From Gillisia marina (GTDB lineage: Bacteria > Bacteroidota > Bacteroidia > Flavobacteriales > Flavobacteriaceae), in assembly GCF_000258765.1 (NCBI RefSeq), contig NZ_AJLT01000013.1:23927-87926 (forward strand): a stretch of 64,000 nucleotides of DNA, given 5' to 3'. Of this stretch, positions 29,866-39,236 are shown piece after piece (the stretch's first letter is position 1; the number at the start of each line of letters is the position of its first letter). The position numbers and the translations under genes are program-made. The notes below the pieces were generated by a model, which made no database searches, was not told the DNA's origin, and saw only the letters and a list, made by a program, of their open reading frames with translations.

Positions 29866-30219
29866 ATGTCTAAGAAAAAGTTAGGTCTTGAGGATCTGGG
29901 CGGATTTGTATTTTCTACAGATAACGATTTTGAATTAAATTCCGACAACTCAGATGATATTGAAACTCCGGAACCAAAAGACCAGCATTTAGAAGCACAT
30001 TTCAGCAACAAAGGACGTGGCGGCAAAATTGTTACGGTTATTAAAGGTTTTGAAGGAAAAGAGGAAGATCTTAATGCTCTTGGAAAAACTTTGAAAAAGA
30101 AATGTGGCGTTGGTGGATCTGTAAAGGATGGCGAGATCATAATTCAAGGAGATGTTAGAAATAAGGTCATGGAGTTTTTAAAACAAGATGGGTATCGCGT
30201 AAAACGAGTTGGCGGATGA
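29866..30219 (+). CDS. SUI1/eIF1-family translation factor (YciH-like)
   Basis: 117 residues. The C-terminal ~75 residues are the SUI1 domain: GRGGKIVTVIKGFEGKEEDL, LGKTLKKKCGVGGSVKDGEI, IIQGDVRNKVMEFLKQDGY. The basic loop KKKCGVGGSVK is the conserved ribosome-contacting part. Family members influence start-codon fidelity at the small subunit. The N-terminal ~45 residues are acidic and probably disordered. It is translationally coupled to the preceding dioxygenase gene. Confidence 0.88.
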   Translation: MSKKKLGLEDLGGFVFSTDNDFELNSDNSDDIETPEPKDQHLEAHFSNKGRGGKIVTVIKGFEGKEEDLNALGKTLKKKCGVGGSVKDGEIIIQGDVRNKVMEFLKQDGYRVKRVGG

Positions 30220-30253
30220 TTAATTAATACTAACGATTTTTTAGCTTCTATGT

Positions 30254-31183
30254 ATGCCTAGACAATTACATATTGCAAATGGGAATATCCTTGCACAAAA
30301 TATTTTGGATCTCGGAATTCAGGGAGATATTATAATTTGGCGAGAAATGCTTTGTGAAGGACCTACCACGTACGAACTTGGGACTCCTGAGTTCATTAAA
30401 ATTCGTAAAGCATTCCTTAAAAGTAGTTATCAAATTAATCCTGAAGATTATGGAGATAAATTTATTAAAGAACTACGCAAATTAGACTCGATAAAAGATG
30501 TCGATGAAATTATACTTTGGTTTGAGTTCGATCTTTTTTCTCACCTTAATATGTTGGCAGCCATCAGCCAGTTATTAGAAAATAAGGTTGATTTACCGGT
30601 ATATCTGGTCTGCAGTAAAAAGCTGAAAGGAGAGAAAGAATTTCAGCCTTTATCACAATTGTCGCTGAAGCATTTAAAAAACCACTTCGATCAGAAAATT
30701 CATTTAGATCAAGATGATTTAGAAATGGCAAACTTGATCTGGCAATATTATAATGAAGAAAATCCGTTGAAATTAAAAGCGCTGATAAAGCAAAAATCTA
30801 ATTTTGAATATCTTTCCAGTTGTGTTAGAACGCATATTGAACGATTCCCAAATTCCAAAACAGGTTTAAATACTATTGAAGCGAATATTCTTAGTTTAAT
30901 TAAGGAACATAACATCACCAGTTTAAATCAGTTACTCGGTTATTCTATTCAATATCAAGGCTATTATGGATATGGAGAGCGACAAATCCAACGCTTATTG
31001 AATAAATTAAAACAATTCTATACCCTAAATAGTGATAGAATTATTTTTACTAAAAAAGGAGAAGAAGCCTATGCGGGTTCTCGCAATTTTTATCAAGAAC
31101 TAAAAAACAACGATTCATTTGGCGGAGTTAAAATGTATGATTTTTTATATGACTCCGAATCACACAATATTTTAAAATTATAG
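30254..31183 (+). CDS. DUF1835-domain protein
   Basis: 309 residues, soluble. The N-terminal LHIANGNILAQNILDLGIQGDIIIWREMLCEGPT is the DUF1835 pattern, and the C-terminal half resembles the helical DUF3658-type region (YGYGERQIQRLLNKLKQFYTL). No catalytic motif is known. An alternative ATG lies 4 bp upstream in another frame, so 30254 is taken as start. It ends 1 bp before the nucleoside phosphorylase gene, indicating co-transcription. Function unknown. Confidence 0.8.
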   Translation: MPRQLHIANGNILAQNILDLGIQGDIIIWREMLCEGPTTYELGTPEFIKIRKAFLKSSYQINPEDYGDKFIKELRKLDSIKDVDEIILWFEFDLFSHLNMLAAISQLLENKVDLPVYLVCSKKLKGEKEFQPLSQLSLKHLKNHFDQKIHLDQDDLEMANLIWQYYNEENPLKLKALIKQKSNFEYLSSCVRTHIERFPNSKTGLNTIEANILSLIKEHNITSLNQLLGYSIQYQGYYGYGERQIQRLLNKLKQFYTLNSDRIIFTKKGEEAYAGSRNFYQELKNNDSFGGVKMYDFLYDSESHNILKL

Positions 31184-31184
31184 A

Positions 31185-32057
31185 ATGACTTTAAAACCTT
31201 CAGAGTTTATCTTAAATGAAGATGGCAGCGTATATCACTTAAATTTATCACCAAAACAACTTGCAACCACGGTTATTACGGTAGGCGATCCAGACAGGGT
31301 TAGCCATGTTACGAAACATTTCGATAACATAGAGCATACCGTACATAAAAGAGAATTTCATACTCAAACCGGAACATTTAAAGGAAAACGGATTAGTGTA
31401 ATCTCTACCGGAATTGGAACCGATAATATAGATATCGTTTTCAACGAACTAGATGCATTGGTGAACATAGATTTTGAAACCCGAAAGGTCAAAGAAAAGC
31501 TTACCTCTTTAGATATTATTAGAATTGGAACTTCCGGAAGTATTCAATCTGATATTCCGATAGATTCTTTTCTAGCTTCTGAAACCGCTGTTGGTTTCGA
31601 CTCGTTGTTGCATTTTTATAAAAGTGAATCTATTCAGGATAAGGTTTTTTCTGAAGCATTAAAAAATCACTTACAATTTTCTAAGGATCATGGATCTCCG
31701 TATGTAGTAAATGCATCTTCAGAGTTACTTTCACATTTTAATGATTCCAATTATTTTAAAGGAACAACTGTTACTAATTGCGGTTTTTATGGGCCACAGG
31801 GAAGAGTTCTTAGGTTGCCGCTAAGCAATCCTAGTTTAAATGACAATATGGCTAGTTTCAACCATTCAGGAAAGAAAATTACTAATTTAGAGATGGAAAC
31901 CGCCGGAATCTACGGATTATCCAAACTTCTTGGTCATCGCGCTTTATCCCTAAACGCAATTGTTGCCAATAGAGCAACAGGGGAATTCAGTAAAAATCCA
32001 ACAGAAACAGTAGAGAAACTAATTGTGAATGCACTGGATAGAATAGCTGCTATTTAG
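31185..32057 (+). CDS. nucleoside phosphorylase (uridine/purine phosphorylase family)
   Basis: 290 residues. It would cleave a nucleoside with phosphate to base and pentose-1-phosphate. Visible are VGDPDRVSHVTKHF (phosphate loop), ISTGIGTDNIDIVFNEL, IRIGTSGSIQSDIP and the base/ribose-binding NLEMETAGIYGLSKLLG. These are the hallmark elements of the trimeric/hexameric NP-I family. Specificity is not certain; the EMETAGIY stretch favours uridine-type enzymes. It directly follows the DUF1835 gene. Confidence 0.86.
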   Translation: MTLKPSEFILNEDGSVYHLNLSPKQLATTVITVGDPDRVSHVTKHFDNIEHTVHKREFHTQTGTFKGKRISVISTGIGTDNIDIVFNELDALVNIDFETRKVKEKLTSLDIIRIGTSGSIQSDIPIDSFLASETAVGFDSLLHFYKSESIQDKVFSEALKNHLQFSKDHGSPYVVNASSELLSHFNDSNYFKGTTVTNCGFYGPQGRVLRLPLSNPSLNDNMASFNHSGKKITNLEMETAGIYGLSKLLGHRALSLNAIVANRATGEFSKNPTETVEKLIVNALDRIAAI

Positions 32058-32082
32058 TACGTTATTTAACAGAACATTAAAG

Positions 32083-32111
32083 TTGAGAGCATAGGAGTCT
32101 TTGTATTTTTG
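32083..32111 (+). promoter_or_regulatory. Bacteroidota-type promoter for ppk1
   Basis: TTG at 32083-32085 and TATTTTTG (TAnnTTTG) at 32104-32111 are separated by 18 nt, close to the flavobacterial sigma-A spacing. The ATG of ppk1 at 32131 is about 20 bp downstream, giving a very short leader. It suggests ppk1 can be transcribed independently of the upstream phosphorylase. Confidence 0.55.
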
Positions 32112-32130
32112 TTAAAAATAATGATCCCCT

Positions 32131-34176
32131 ATGCTAGCATCTACTACTAAAGAATCCCGTTTAAGACACCGTGACCTTAATTGGTTAAGTTTTAATGAAC
32201 GAGTATTACAAGAGGCAGATGATAAAATAAATCCACTTTACGAACGGCTTAAATTTTTAGCTATTTTTTCTTCTAATTTAGATGAATACTTTAGAGTTCG
32301 GGTTTCCCAGTTAAGGCAGATTAAGAAAGTGGAAAAAAGCATTCGCAAAAAACTTGCGCTGCGCCCTAATAAATTTACCAAGGAAATTCTCGAAGAAGTA
32401 AAACTCCAACAACATAGGTTTGGAGAGATATTTCATGATCAGATTATTCCAGAACTTGCGGAAAATGGAGTCTTCCTTATCGAAGCAAAAGACTTTGATA
32501 AAGATCAAAATAGTGCTGCCAGAGATTATTATAAAAATAGTGTAGCCGAATTTGTAAAGCCGGAGATCATAGACCTTTCCAAAGAGTCGGATCTTTTCCT
32601 CACAAACAATGTGCTTTATTTTGCGGTTACTTTTGAAGATGAAAACAAGTTGGGAATTGTAAATATACCCACGAAAGACTGTGGAAGATTTGTTCAGTTC
32701 AACAACAATACGATCACTTTTCTGGATGATATCATTAGAAATATCCTTCCCCAGTTGTTCCCTAAAGAAACTGTTTCCGGGATTTTTGAAATTAAAATGT
32801 CCAGAGATGCCGAATTATATATTGATGATGAATTCGATGGGATTTTAGCCGAAAAAATCTATCAATCCTTAGCTCAAAGAACCGACGGTCAACCAACTCG
32901 TTTATTGTATGATGCTGAGATGCCGAAGGAAATTCAAAAAAAATTACGTAAACTTTTACATCTTGGTAAAATAGATATGATGCCTGGCGGACAATATCAT
33001 AATTTTAGTGATTTCTTTTCATTTCCAGATCCATCAAACAATCCAAAACTACATTTTGAAGCACTTGCGCCGTTAAAACATAAGATCTTAGAAAGTACCG
33101 AGAATTATTTTGAAGCTATCGCTAAAAAAGATCAGTCGTTACATTTTCCATTTATGTCGTTTGATTATGTTGAGAAATTTTTAGAACAGGCAGCTTCAGA
33201 CCCTAATACAGAGAAAATCAAGATTTCCTTATACAGGGTTGCAGATGAATCGGCGCTTACTTCAAGCCTTTTGAAGGCTATTGAAAATGGCATTAAAGTG
33301 ACCATTTTTGTAGAAGCTAAAGCTCGATTCGATGAAGCAAATAACATTGTTTGGGGAAGAAAGTTTGAAGAAAAAGGAGCGAATGTAATTTATAGCTATC
33401 CTAAAATAAAAGTACACTCCAAGATTATGTTGGTGAAACGACTTGAAAATGGAAAATCAAAAAGATATGCGTACATAGGAACCGGAAATTTTAATAGCAA
33501 AACTTCCAAGATCTACTGTGATCATGCAATTTTTACAGCAGATAAAAGAGTTACGAAAGAATTGGATCGGGTTTTTAAAGTTTTAGATGGAAAACTGATA
33601 GTTCCTAGAGAAAAACATTTACTTATTTCACCATTTTCTACCCGCAGAAATTTCACTAAATTAATTCTGAATGAAATAAAATTTGCAAAAGAAGGAAAAA
33701 GTGCTTCTATAACCGCAAAGATGAATAGTCTGGAAGACAAAGAAATGATCGAACTTCTTTACAAGGCAAGCAATGCCGGAGTGAAAATTAGATTGTTAAT
33801 CCGCGGATTTACAAGTCTTATTCCTGGAGTTAAAGGAATGAGCGAAAATATTTATATCACCAGTATCATCGATAGATTTTTAGAACATGGAAGAATCTAC
33901 CTATTTGAAAATGGAGGGGATGAGCAAATTTTCTTTGGAAGTGCAGATTGGATGGGAAGAAATTTAGATAGAAGAATTGAGGTGATAACACCTATTTTTG
34001 ATAAAGATATTGCTCAGGAATTTAAAGAGATTTTACAAATCCAGTTGAGCGACAATGTAAAAGCTAGAATTCAGGATGAAGAAGAATCGAATAGCTATAT
34101 TGAAAAAGGAGAGAATGATAAAGCTATCCGTTCGCAATATGAGATTTACGAGTATTTAAAAGAAAAACATAGCTAG
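32131..34176 (+). CDS. ppk1: polyphosphate kinase 1
   Basis: 681 residues, full family length. It makes inorganic polyphosphate from ATP reversibly through a phospho-histidine. The N domain starts HRDLNWLSFNERVLQEADD, the typical PPK1 opening. The first phospholipase-D-like half has KVHSKIMLV (catalytic His ~430) and YIGTGNFNSKTSKIY; the second has SADWMGRNLDRRIEV near residue 605. LSLYRVADES and the N-terminal LFSSNLDEYFRVRV-type motif (IFSSNLDEYFRVRV) are clear. It is followed after 2 bp by a solute-binding-like protein gene. Confidence 0.95.
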   Translation: MLASTTKESRLRHRDLNWLSFNERVLQEADDKINPLYERLKFLAIFSSNLDEYFRVRVSQLRQIKKVEKSIRKKLALRPNKFTKEILEEVKLQQHRFGEIFHDQIIPELAENGVFLIEAKDFDKDQNSAARDYYKNSVAEFVKPEIIDLSKESDLFLTNNVLYFAVTFEDENKLGIVNIPTKDCGRFVQFNNNTITFLDDIIRNILPQLFPKETVSGIFEIKMSRDAELYIDDEFDGILAEKIYQSLAQRTDGQPTRLLYDAEMPKEIQKKLRKLLHLGKIDMMPGGQYHNFSDFFSFPDPSNNPKLHFEALAPLKHKILESTENYFEAIAKKDQSLHFPFMSFDYVEKFLEQAASDPNTEKIKISLYRVADESALTSSLLKAIENGIKVTIFVEAKARFDEANNIVWGRKFEEKGANVIYSYPKIKVHSKIMLVKRLENGKSKRYAYIGTGNFNSKTSKIYCDHAIFTADKRVTKELDRVFKVLDGKLIVPREKHLLISPFSTRRNFTKLILNEIKFAKEGKSASITAKMNSLEDKEMIELLYKASNAGVKIRLLIRGFTSLIPGVKGMSENIYITSIIDRFLEHGRIYLFENGGDEQIFFGSADWMGRNLDRRIEVITPIFDKDIAQEFKEILQIQLSDNVKARIQDEEESNSYIEKGENDKAIRSQYEIYEYLKEKHS

Positions 34177-34178
34177 AG

Positions 34179-35030
34179 ATGAGAACACTTAGAGTTGGTG
34201 GCGTTCCAGAACATTTTAATCTACCATGGCATCTTGCCATAGAGGAAGGAGATTTTGAATACGACCATCTTCATATCGAGTGGGTTAGTTTCCCCGGTGG
34301 AACTGGAGCTATGAATGCCGCGTTAAGAAATAAGGAAATAGATGTTGCCATTATTTTAACAGAAGGCATCATTAAAGATATCATTGCGGGAAATCCTTCA
34401 AGAATAGTTCAAACCTATGTGCATTCGCCTTTAATATGGGGAATTCACGTTGCTGCTAATTCATTTTATAAATCTGTTGAAGATTTAAAAAATACAAAAG
34501 CGGCCATTTCCAGAATGGGATCTGGATCTCATTTAATGGCTTATATAAATGCTGAAAAACATCAATGGGACACTAAATCTTTAGATTTTGAAATTGTTGG
34601 AGATATAGATGGTGCCGTAAAAGCCCTTTCCGAAGATACTGCTCAATATTTCATGTGGGAACGTTTTACCACAAAACCTTTGGTAGATAAAGGAGTTTTT
34701 AGAAGAGTTGGAGACTGTCCTACTCCTTGGCCATGTTTTGTTATCGCGGTTCGAGAAGATGTTTTAGAAAATCAGCGAGATGCAGTTCGGGAAATGCTGA
34801 AAGTTATAAATACCAAAACGATCAGCTTTAAAGAGATTCCGGAAATCGAAGAATTGCTGGCTAAACGATACGATCAAAAACTTGAAGATATTAAAGAGTG
34901 GTTAGAAATTACATCTTGGAGTGAATCTCAATTGACTTCAGAAGAAATTGAAAATATTCAAACCCATTTATTAAGCTTGAATTTAATTCCAGAAAAACTC
35001 GCTGCTTCCAAATTAATTTATAATTTGTAG
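34179..35030 (+). CDS. periplasmic-binding-protein-like (NMT1/THI5-type) protein without signal peptide
   Basis: 283 residues with a type II solute-binding fold: LRVGGVPEHFNLPWHLAIEEGDFEY at the start, GGTGAMNAALRNKEIDVAIILTEG near 45-67, AISRMGSGSHLMAYINAE in the second lobe. This resembles substrate-binding proteins for pyrimidine precursors, taurine or aliphatic sulfonates. No signal peptide or lipobox is present, so it probably stays in the cytoplasm and acts as a sensor or small enzyme. It starts 2 bp after the ppk1 stop, implying co-expression. No ABC permease or ATPase gene is next to it. Confidence 0.72.
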   Translation: MRTLRVGGVPEHFNLPWHLAIEEGDFEYDHLHIEWVSFPGGTGAMNAALRNKEIDVAIILTEGIIKDIIAGNPSRIVQTYVHSPLIWGIHVAANSFYKSVEDLKNTKAAISRMGSGSHLMAYINAEKHQWDTKSLDFEIVGDIDGAVKALSEDTAQYFMWERFTTKPLVDKGVFRRVGDCPTPWPCFVIAVREDVLENQRDAVREMLKVINTKTISFKEIPEIEELLAKRYDQKLEDIKEWLEITSWSESQLTSEEIENIQTHLLSLNLIPEKLAASKLIYNL

Positions 35031-35064
35031 TCTTTTAAGAATCATTTTTATTCCAAAAGACTTT

Positions 35065-35661
35065 ATGAAAAAACAATTACTTTTCCCCCTGTTCCTACTT
35101 GCTTCATTTTTGAGCTTTTCCCAAGAAAATCCTACCAAAACAGAAACAACTTCATCAGAAGAGGTTTATAAAAGGGATATTACAAAAAACGAACTAAGTA
35201 TTGGAACGTTAAATTTAGTAGCCTTTGGTGCTTTGGATATTGCCTACGAACGCATTATGACACCAAATTCCAGTTGGGCAGTTGAAGCATTTGTATTGGC
35301 GCTCGATAGAAAAAATGAAGATATTGGAGATGCTTTTAATAAAGATTTTTCATTAACAGGAAAGTATAAGCATTTCTTTGGAGACCGCAGCGCGTGGGGC
35401 TTTTATGTGAATGGACTTGCCATGATTTCCGCGGGGAAATTTAGAAGTACAGAAGAAACATTTGTAAATGGTCAATTCTTCTATAATACCGAAGAAAAAG
35501 ATTACACAGATTTTGCTCTTGGCTTTGGTTTAGGTGGGAAATTTGTATCTAAACAAGGATTTTTCTTAGATCTAAGCACCGGAATTGGAAGAAATTTATT
35601 CAGTGATGACTCTCCCGTTGTTGTTGGACAATTTAATGTGAATCTTGGGTTTAGATTCTAA
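35065..35661 (+). CDS. predicted outer-membrane beta-barrel protein
   Basis: 198 residues with a signal peptide (MKKQLLFPLFLLASFLSFSQ). The mature part has alternating short beta strands, e.g. ELSIGTLNLVAFGALDIAYERI, SWAVEAFVLALDRK, GFYVNGLAMISAGKF, and ends GQFNVNLGFRF with a C-terminal aromatic, the usual outer-membrane insertion signal. It is like the small eight-stranded barrels (DUF3575/OmpW-like) common in flavobacteria. The stop lies only 1 bp from the stop of convergent ung. Ligand or role unknown. Confidence 0.7.
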   Translation: MKKQLLFPLFLLASFLSFSQENPTKTETTSSEEVYKRDITKNELSIGTLNLVAFGALDIAYERIMTPNSSWAVEAFVLALDRKNEDIGDAFNKDFSLTGKYKHFFGDRSAWGFYVNGLAMISAGKFRSTEETFVNGQFFYNTEEKDYTDFALGFGLGGKFVSKQGFFLDLSTGIGRNLFSDDSPVVVGQFNVNLGFRF

Positions 35662-35662
35662 A

Positions 35663-36331
35663 CTACCAGTTAATAGGAGTTTTTCCTTTATTTAATAAAT
35701 AATTATTGGTTTGGCTAAAATGTTTATTTCCAAACCAAAAACCTCTATTTGCACTTAAGGGAGAAGGATGGCCGCTAGTTAAAACCAAATGTTTAGCAGT
35801 GTCTATTTTTCTTCCTTTCTTTTTTGCATAGCCTCCCCAAAGTAAAAATACCAGATTATCTTTTTCTTCTGAAAGTGTTTTTATCACAGTATCTGTAAAT
35901 TTTTCCCAGCCTTTATTTTGATGAGAACCTGCTTCGCCAGCTCTAACAGTTAATACCGCATTTAATAATAGCACTCCTTGATTAGCCCATTTTTCAAGAT
36001 CCCCATTTTCTTTATCATGGACTTCTTCAAGATCGGAATCTATCTCTTTAAAAATATTCTTTAAAGAGGGCGGATTGGTAATTCCATTATTTACTGAAAA
36101 ACATAATCCGTTAGCCTGCCCAACTCCATGATAGGGATCCTGCCCTATAATTACCACTTTAACTTTATCGAAAGTTGCTTTATTAAATGCTTCAAAAATA
36201 TGATCCTGTTTTGGGTAACAGGTATTCGCTTCATACTCTTCAGAAATAAAATTTTTTAAATCTTGAAAGTAGGATTTATTAAATTCATCATTTAGTATCT
36301 TTTTCCAAGTGTTATGGATAGTAAGCTTCAT
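35663..36331 (-). CDS. ung: uracil-DNA glycosylase
   Basis: 222 residues, standard family-1 UDG. It removes uracil from DNA in base-excision repair. The water-activating motif is VIIGQDPYHGVGQANGLCFSV (Asp65), with LLLNAVLTVRAG and the DNA-intercalating HPSPLSANRGFWFG (His ~188). Divergent from mutS2 with a 47-bp gap that contains TAAATTTG at 36343-36350, a -7-like element for mutS2, so two DNA-repair genes share this small intergenic region. Confidence 0.95.
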   Translation of the reverse strand: MKLTIHNTWKKILNDEFNKSYFQDLKNFISEEYEANTCYPKQDHIFEAFNKATFDKVKVVIIGQDPYHGVGQANGLCFSVNNGITNPPSLKNIFKEIDSDLEEVHDKENGDLEKWANQGVLLLNAVLTVRAGEAGSHQNKGWEKFTDTVIKTLSEEKDNLVFLLWGGYAKKKGRKIDTAKHLVLTSGHPSPLSANRGFWFGNKHFSQTNNYLLNKGKTPINW

Positions 36332-36378
36332 TATAATTTAAGTAAATTTGTAAAACCCAAAATTAGGGAAAAATTACT

Positions 36379-38570
36379 ATGATAAAAATTGCATCGAAAA
36401 GCCTTCAGGATCTAGAGTTTCCTAGTGTTAGAAAACAAATAAGTGAGTTGTGTACCACTCAAATGGGAATAGAAAAGGCTTTAGAAATTGTTCCATATAC
36501 TTCTTACAACGACACTATTTTTGGTCTTAATCAGACCAACGAATATGTCAGTTCTTATATGCAGGATAGTAAAATCCCTAATCATGGTTTTGATGCTGTT
36601 CATAAAGAGATTAAACTCTTAGCTATAGAAAATTCGGTTTTAGAAATTAGTGGTTTTAGGAAGATTTCCAGTCTCTCAAAAACTGTTAACGATCAGTTAC
36701 GATTTTTTAATAAGTTTAAAGAGCTTTATCCAAGTTTATATAAAACTACAGAAGAAGTAGAATACACCAAAGCACTAATCGAGAGGATAGATGAAGTGAT
36801 AGATAGATTTGGCGATGTTAAAGATAATGCCTCTCCCCTATTGCTAAACACGCGCCGAGCGATGAATTTGGTAAAAGGACAGATAAATTCCAGTTTTACC
36901 AATGCACTTTCAAAATATAGTGGCTATGGCTATTTAGATGAAATAAAAGAAAGTGTAGTAGATAACATTCGGGTGTTAGCTGTTTCGGCCATGTATCGCA
37001 AAAAGGTGAAAGGTGGAATTTTAGGTAATTCCAAAACCGGGAGTATCGTTTACATTCAGCCGGAAGCCACTTTAAATCATACCAGAGAATTAAATAATCT
37101 GGAGTATGAAGAAAAGGAAGAAATAGATAGAATTTTAAAAGAGCTCACCGTTTTCTTGGTCCCTTATATTGAATTATTAAAAGAGTATCAGGAACTTTTA
37201 AGCGAGATAGATGTGATTGCGGCTAAAGCGAAATACGCACGTTTAATAAATGGCTTATTACCTAAGATCACTAAGGAACGGGAGCTTTTTATAAAAGATG
37301 CCTATCACCCACTGCTTTACAGGAATAATTTAAAATCCGGCGAAAAGACCTATCCTCAGAACATTCAGCTCTCTAAGGAAAAACGCATTATTGTTATTTC
37401 CGGGCCAAATGCCGGTGGAAAGAGTATTACGCTTAAAACAGTTGGCTTGCTTCAGATCATGCTGCAAAGCGGAATTTTAATTCCCGTTCATGAGTATAGT
37501 CGGGTTTGCCTATTCAATAAAATCCTGACTGATATTGGGGACAACCAGTCTATAGAAAATCATTTAAGTACTTATAGTTATCGCTTAAAGAATATGAATT
37601 ATTTTCTGAAGAAATGTGATGATAAAACCTTATTTCTTATCGATGAATTCGGAACAGGAAGTGATCCTGAATTGGGTGGTGCTTTAGCTGAAACCTTTTT
37701 GGAAGTATTTTATGAGCGAGAGTCTTTTGGAATCTTAACTACGCATTATACCAATTTAAAGATGCTGGCTAATGAATTGCCATATATGAGCAATGCCAAT
37801 ATGATGTTCGATTCCGGAACTTTGGAGCCTCTTTTTAAATTACATCTTGGAGAAGCAGGAAGTTCTTTCACTTTCGAAGTTGCTCAGAAAAACGGAATTC
37901 CATACAGCTTGATAAACCGATCTAAAAAGAAAGTGGAACGTGGGAAGATTCGATTCGATAAAAGTATTGCAGATCTTCAACGAGAGCGCAGCAAGCTTCA
38001 AAAAACCACAGATTCTTTAAAAAGTAAAGAGTTGAAGGCTTCTCAACAAAAAGATAAACTGGAAGAAACTAATACTAAGATTCAGCAGAAATTAGAAAGC
38101 TATCAAGAATTGTATGATAGCAATCAGCGCTTGATTTATCTTGGGCAAAAGATTAATGATCTTAGCGAGAAATATTTCAACAATAAAAAGAAGAAAGATC
38201 TTATTGGGGAGTTTTTAAAGATTGTTGAAATAGAAAATTCTAAACGAAAAAAGGCAACTTCAAAAGAAATCAAAGTCAAAAAAAATTAAAGAAAAGAAGG
38301 TATTACAAGAAGCTGAAAAGAAAGTTGAAGTTATTAGAGAGCGCAAAAAGGAGGAAAAGAAAATAGAGGCGATTCAGCAGAAAAAAGAAGCGAATAAACC
38401 GAAAGTATCTTTAAAAATTGGAGACAGAGTGCGCATGGAAGATGGTCGCGCTGTTGGATCTATAGATAAAATTGAAAAAGGAAAAGCCATCGTAAATTAT
38501 GGCATGTTCACCACAAATGTAGATTTGGCACAATTAGAATTGGTGCAACCTGCAAAAAACAAAAAAATAA
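36379..38570 (+). CDS. mutS2: MutS2-like DNA mismatch-repair-family ATPase (two frameshifts as read)
   Basis: The open frame 36379-38289 covers the core. Removing one A from the A8 at 38278-38285 extends it through a Lys/Glu-rich helix and a small KOW-like domain (GDRVRMEDGRAVGSIDKIEKG). Removing one more from the A7 at 38561-38567 reveals a TAA at 38568-38570, just before the next ATG, giving ~729 aa. Without the second fix the frame runs on into a false membrane tail that is the next gene in the wrong frame. Walker A is ISGPNAGGKSITLKT near 343, Walker B LFLIDEFGTGSDPELGG near 420. No Smr domain was seen. Likely role: recombination control or ribosome rescue, as for MutS2 relatives. Confidence 0.87.
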
Positions 38571-38571
38571 G

Positions 38572-38991
38572 ATGGAGACAGTTTTACCAAAAAATAAAAA
38601 AATCATTCTTTTTGATGGTGTTTGTAATCTTTGTAATAATGCTATCAATTTTGTTATTGAACATGATAAAAAGGATGTTTTTCGGTTTGCATCCTTACAA
38701 AGTGATCTAGGCAGAAAAATGGTCTTAGAAAGAGGTATCGAGCCCGAGGTGCTGGATTCTATTATTTTGATAGAACCTGGAGTTGTGTATTACGAAAAAT
38801 CTACTGCTGCCTTAAAAATAGCCAAAGAGCTTTCCGGAGGTTATTCTTTAATGAGGCATTTCCTGTACCTTCCAAATTTTATTAGGGATGGAGTTTATAA
38901 TCTGGTGGCTTCTAATCGCTATAGGTGGTTTGGAAAAAAAGATTCTTGTATGATTCCTACACCGGAGTTAAAGGCGAAATTTTTAGATTAA
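38572..38991 (+). CDS. DCC-family thiol-disulfide oxidoreductase (DUF393)
   Basis: 139 residues. The N-terminal KKIILFDGVCNLCNNAINFVIEH holds the DGVCxxCN motif that names the family; the two cysteines probably form a redox pair. RFASLQSDLGRKMVLERG and the C-terminal YRWFGKKDSCMIPTPE fit family members. It begins 1 bp after the corrected mutS2 stop, so translation is probably coupled. Redox partner unknown. Confidence 0.86.
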   Translation: METVLPKNKKIILFDGVCNLCNNAINFVIEHDKKDVFRFASLQSDLGRKMVLERGIEPEVLDSIILIEPGVVYYEKSTAALKIAKELSGGYSLMRHFLYLPNFIRDGVYNLVASNRYRWFGKKDSCMIPTPELKAKFLD

Positions 38992-39174
38992 AAAAAGAGT
39001 TCGTCTATTTAAAGTCTAAAAATTGAAATACTACGTCATTCTGAACTTTTTTCAGAATCCCAAAACACTATAAACTAATAACAAATCAAGACCTTAAATT
39101 AATCCCAAAAGCTTTCGGGACTGGGTGACGATATTAAGAAAAATACACCTTAAATTTTTAGATTAAAAAAAGAG
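38977..39174 (+). repeat. 23-bp direct repeat spanning the DCC gene 3' end
   Basis: AAATTTTTAGATTAAAAAAA plus GAG occurs at 38977-38999 (last codons and stop of the DCC gene) and again, identical, at 39152-39174 in the intergenic region, immediately ahead of the terminator hairpin. The 152 bp between contain a REP-like palindrome, so the repeat flanks inserted material. Confidence 0.7.
39034..39060. repeat. REP-like palindrome
   Basis: CGTCATTCTGAACTTTTTTC with arms ATTCTGAA (39038-39045) and TTCAGAAT (39051-39058). Same family as at 14393, 19234 and 21394. It lies between the two copies of the 23-bp direct repeat. Confidence 0.6.
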
Positions 39175-39202
39175 ATCAGATTTTTTAAAATCTGATCTCT
39201 TT
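39169..39202 (-). terminator. strong hairpin terminator between convergent genes
   Basis: A perfect 16-bp stem: AAAGAGATCAGATTTT (39169-39184) and AAAATCTGATCTCTTT (39187-39202) with a 2-nt loop. On the minus strand it is followed by a T-run, so it ends the symporter transcript; it can also stop plus-strand transcription from the mutS2 unit. Confidence 0.75.
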
Positions 39203-39236
39203 AGAATAAAATATAATTTTTAAAAGGCTCCTGTTT

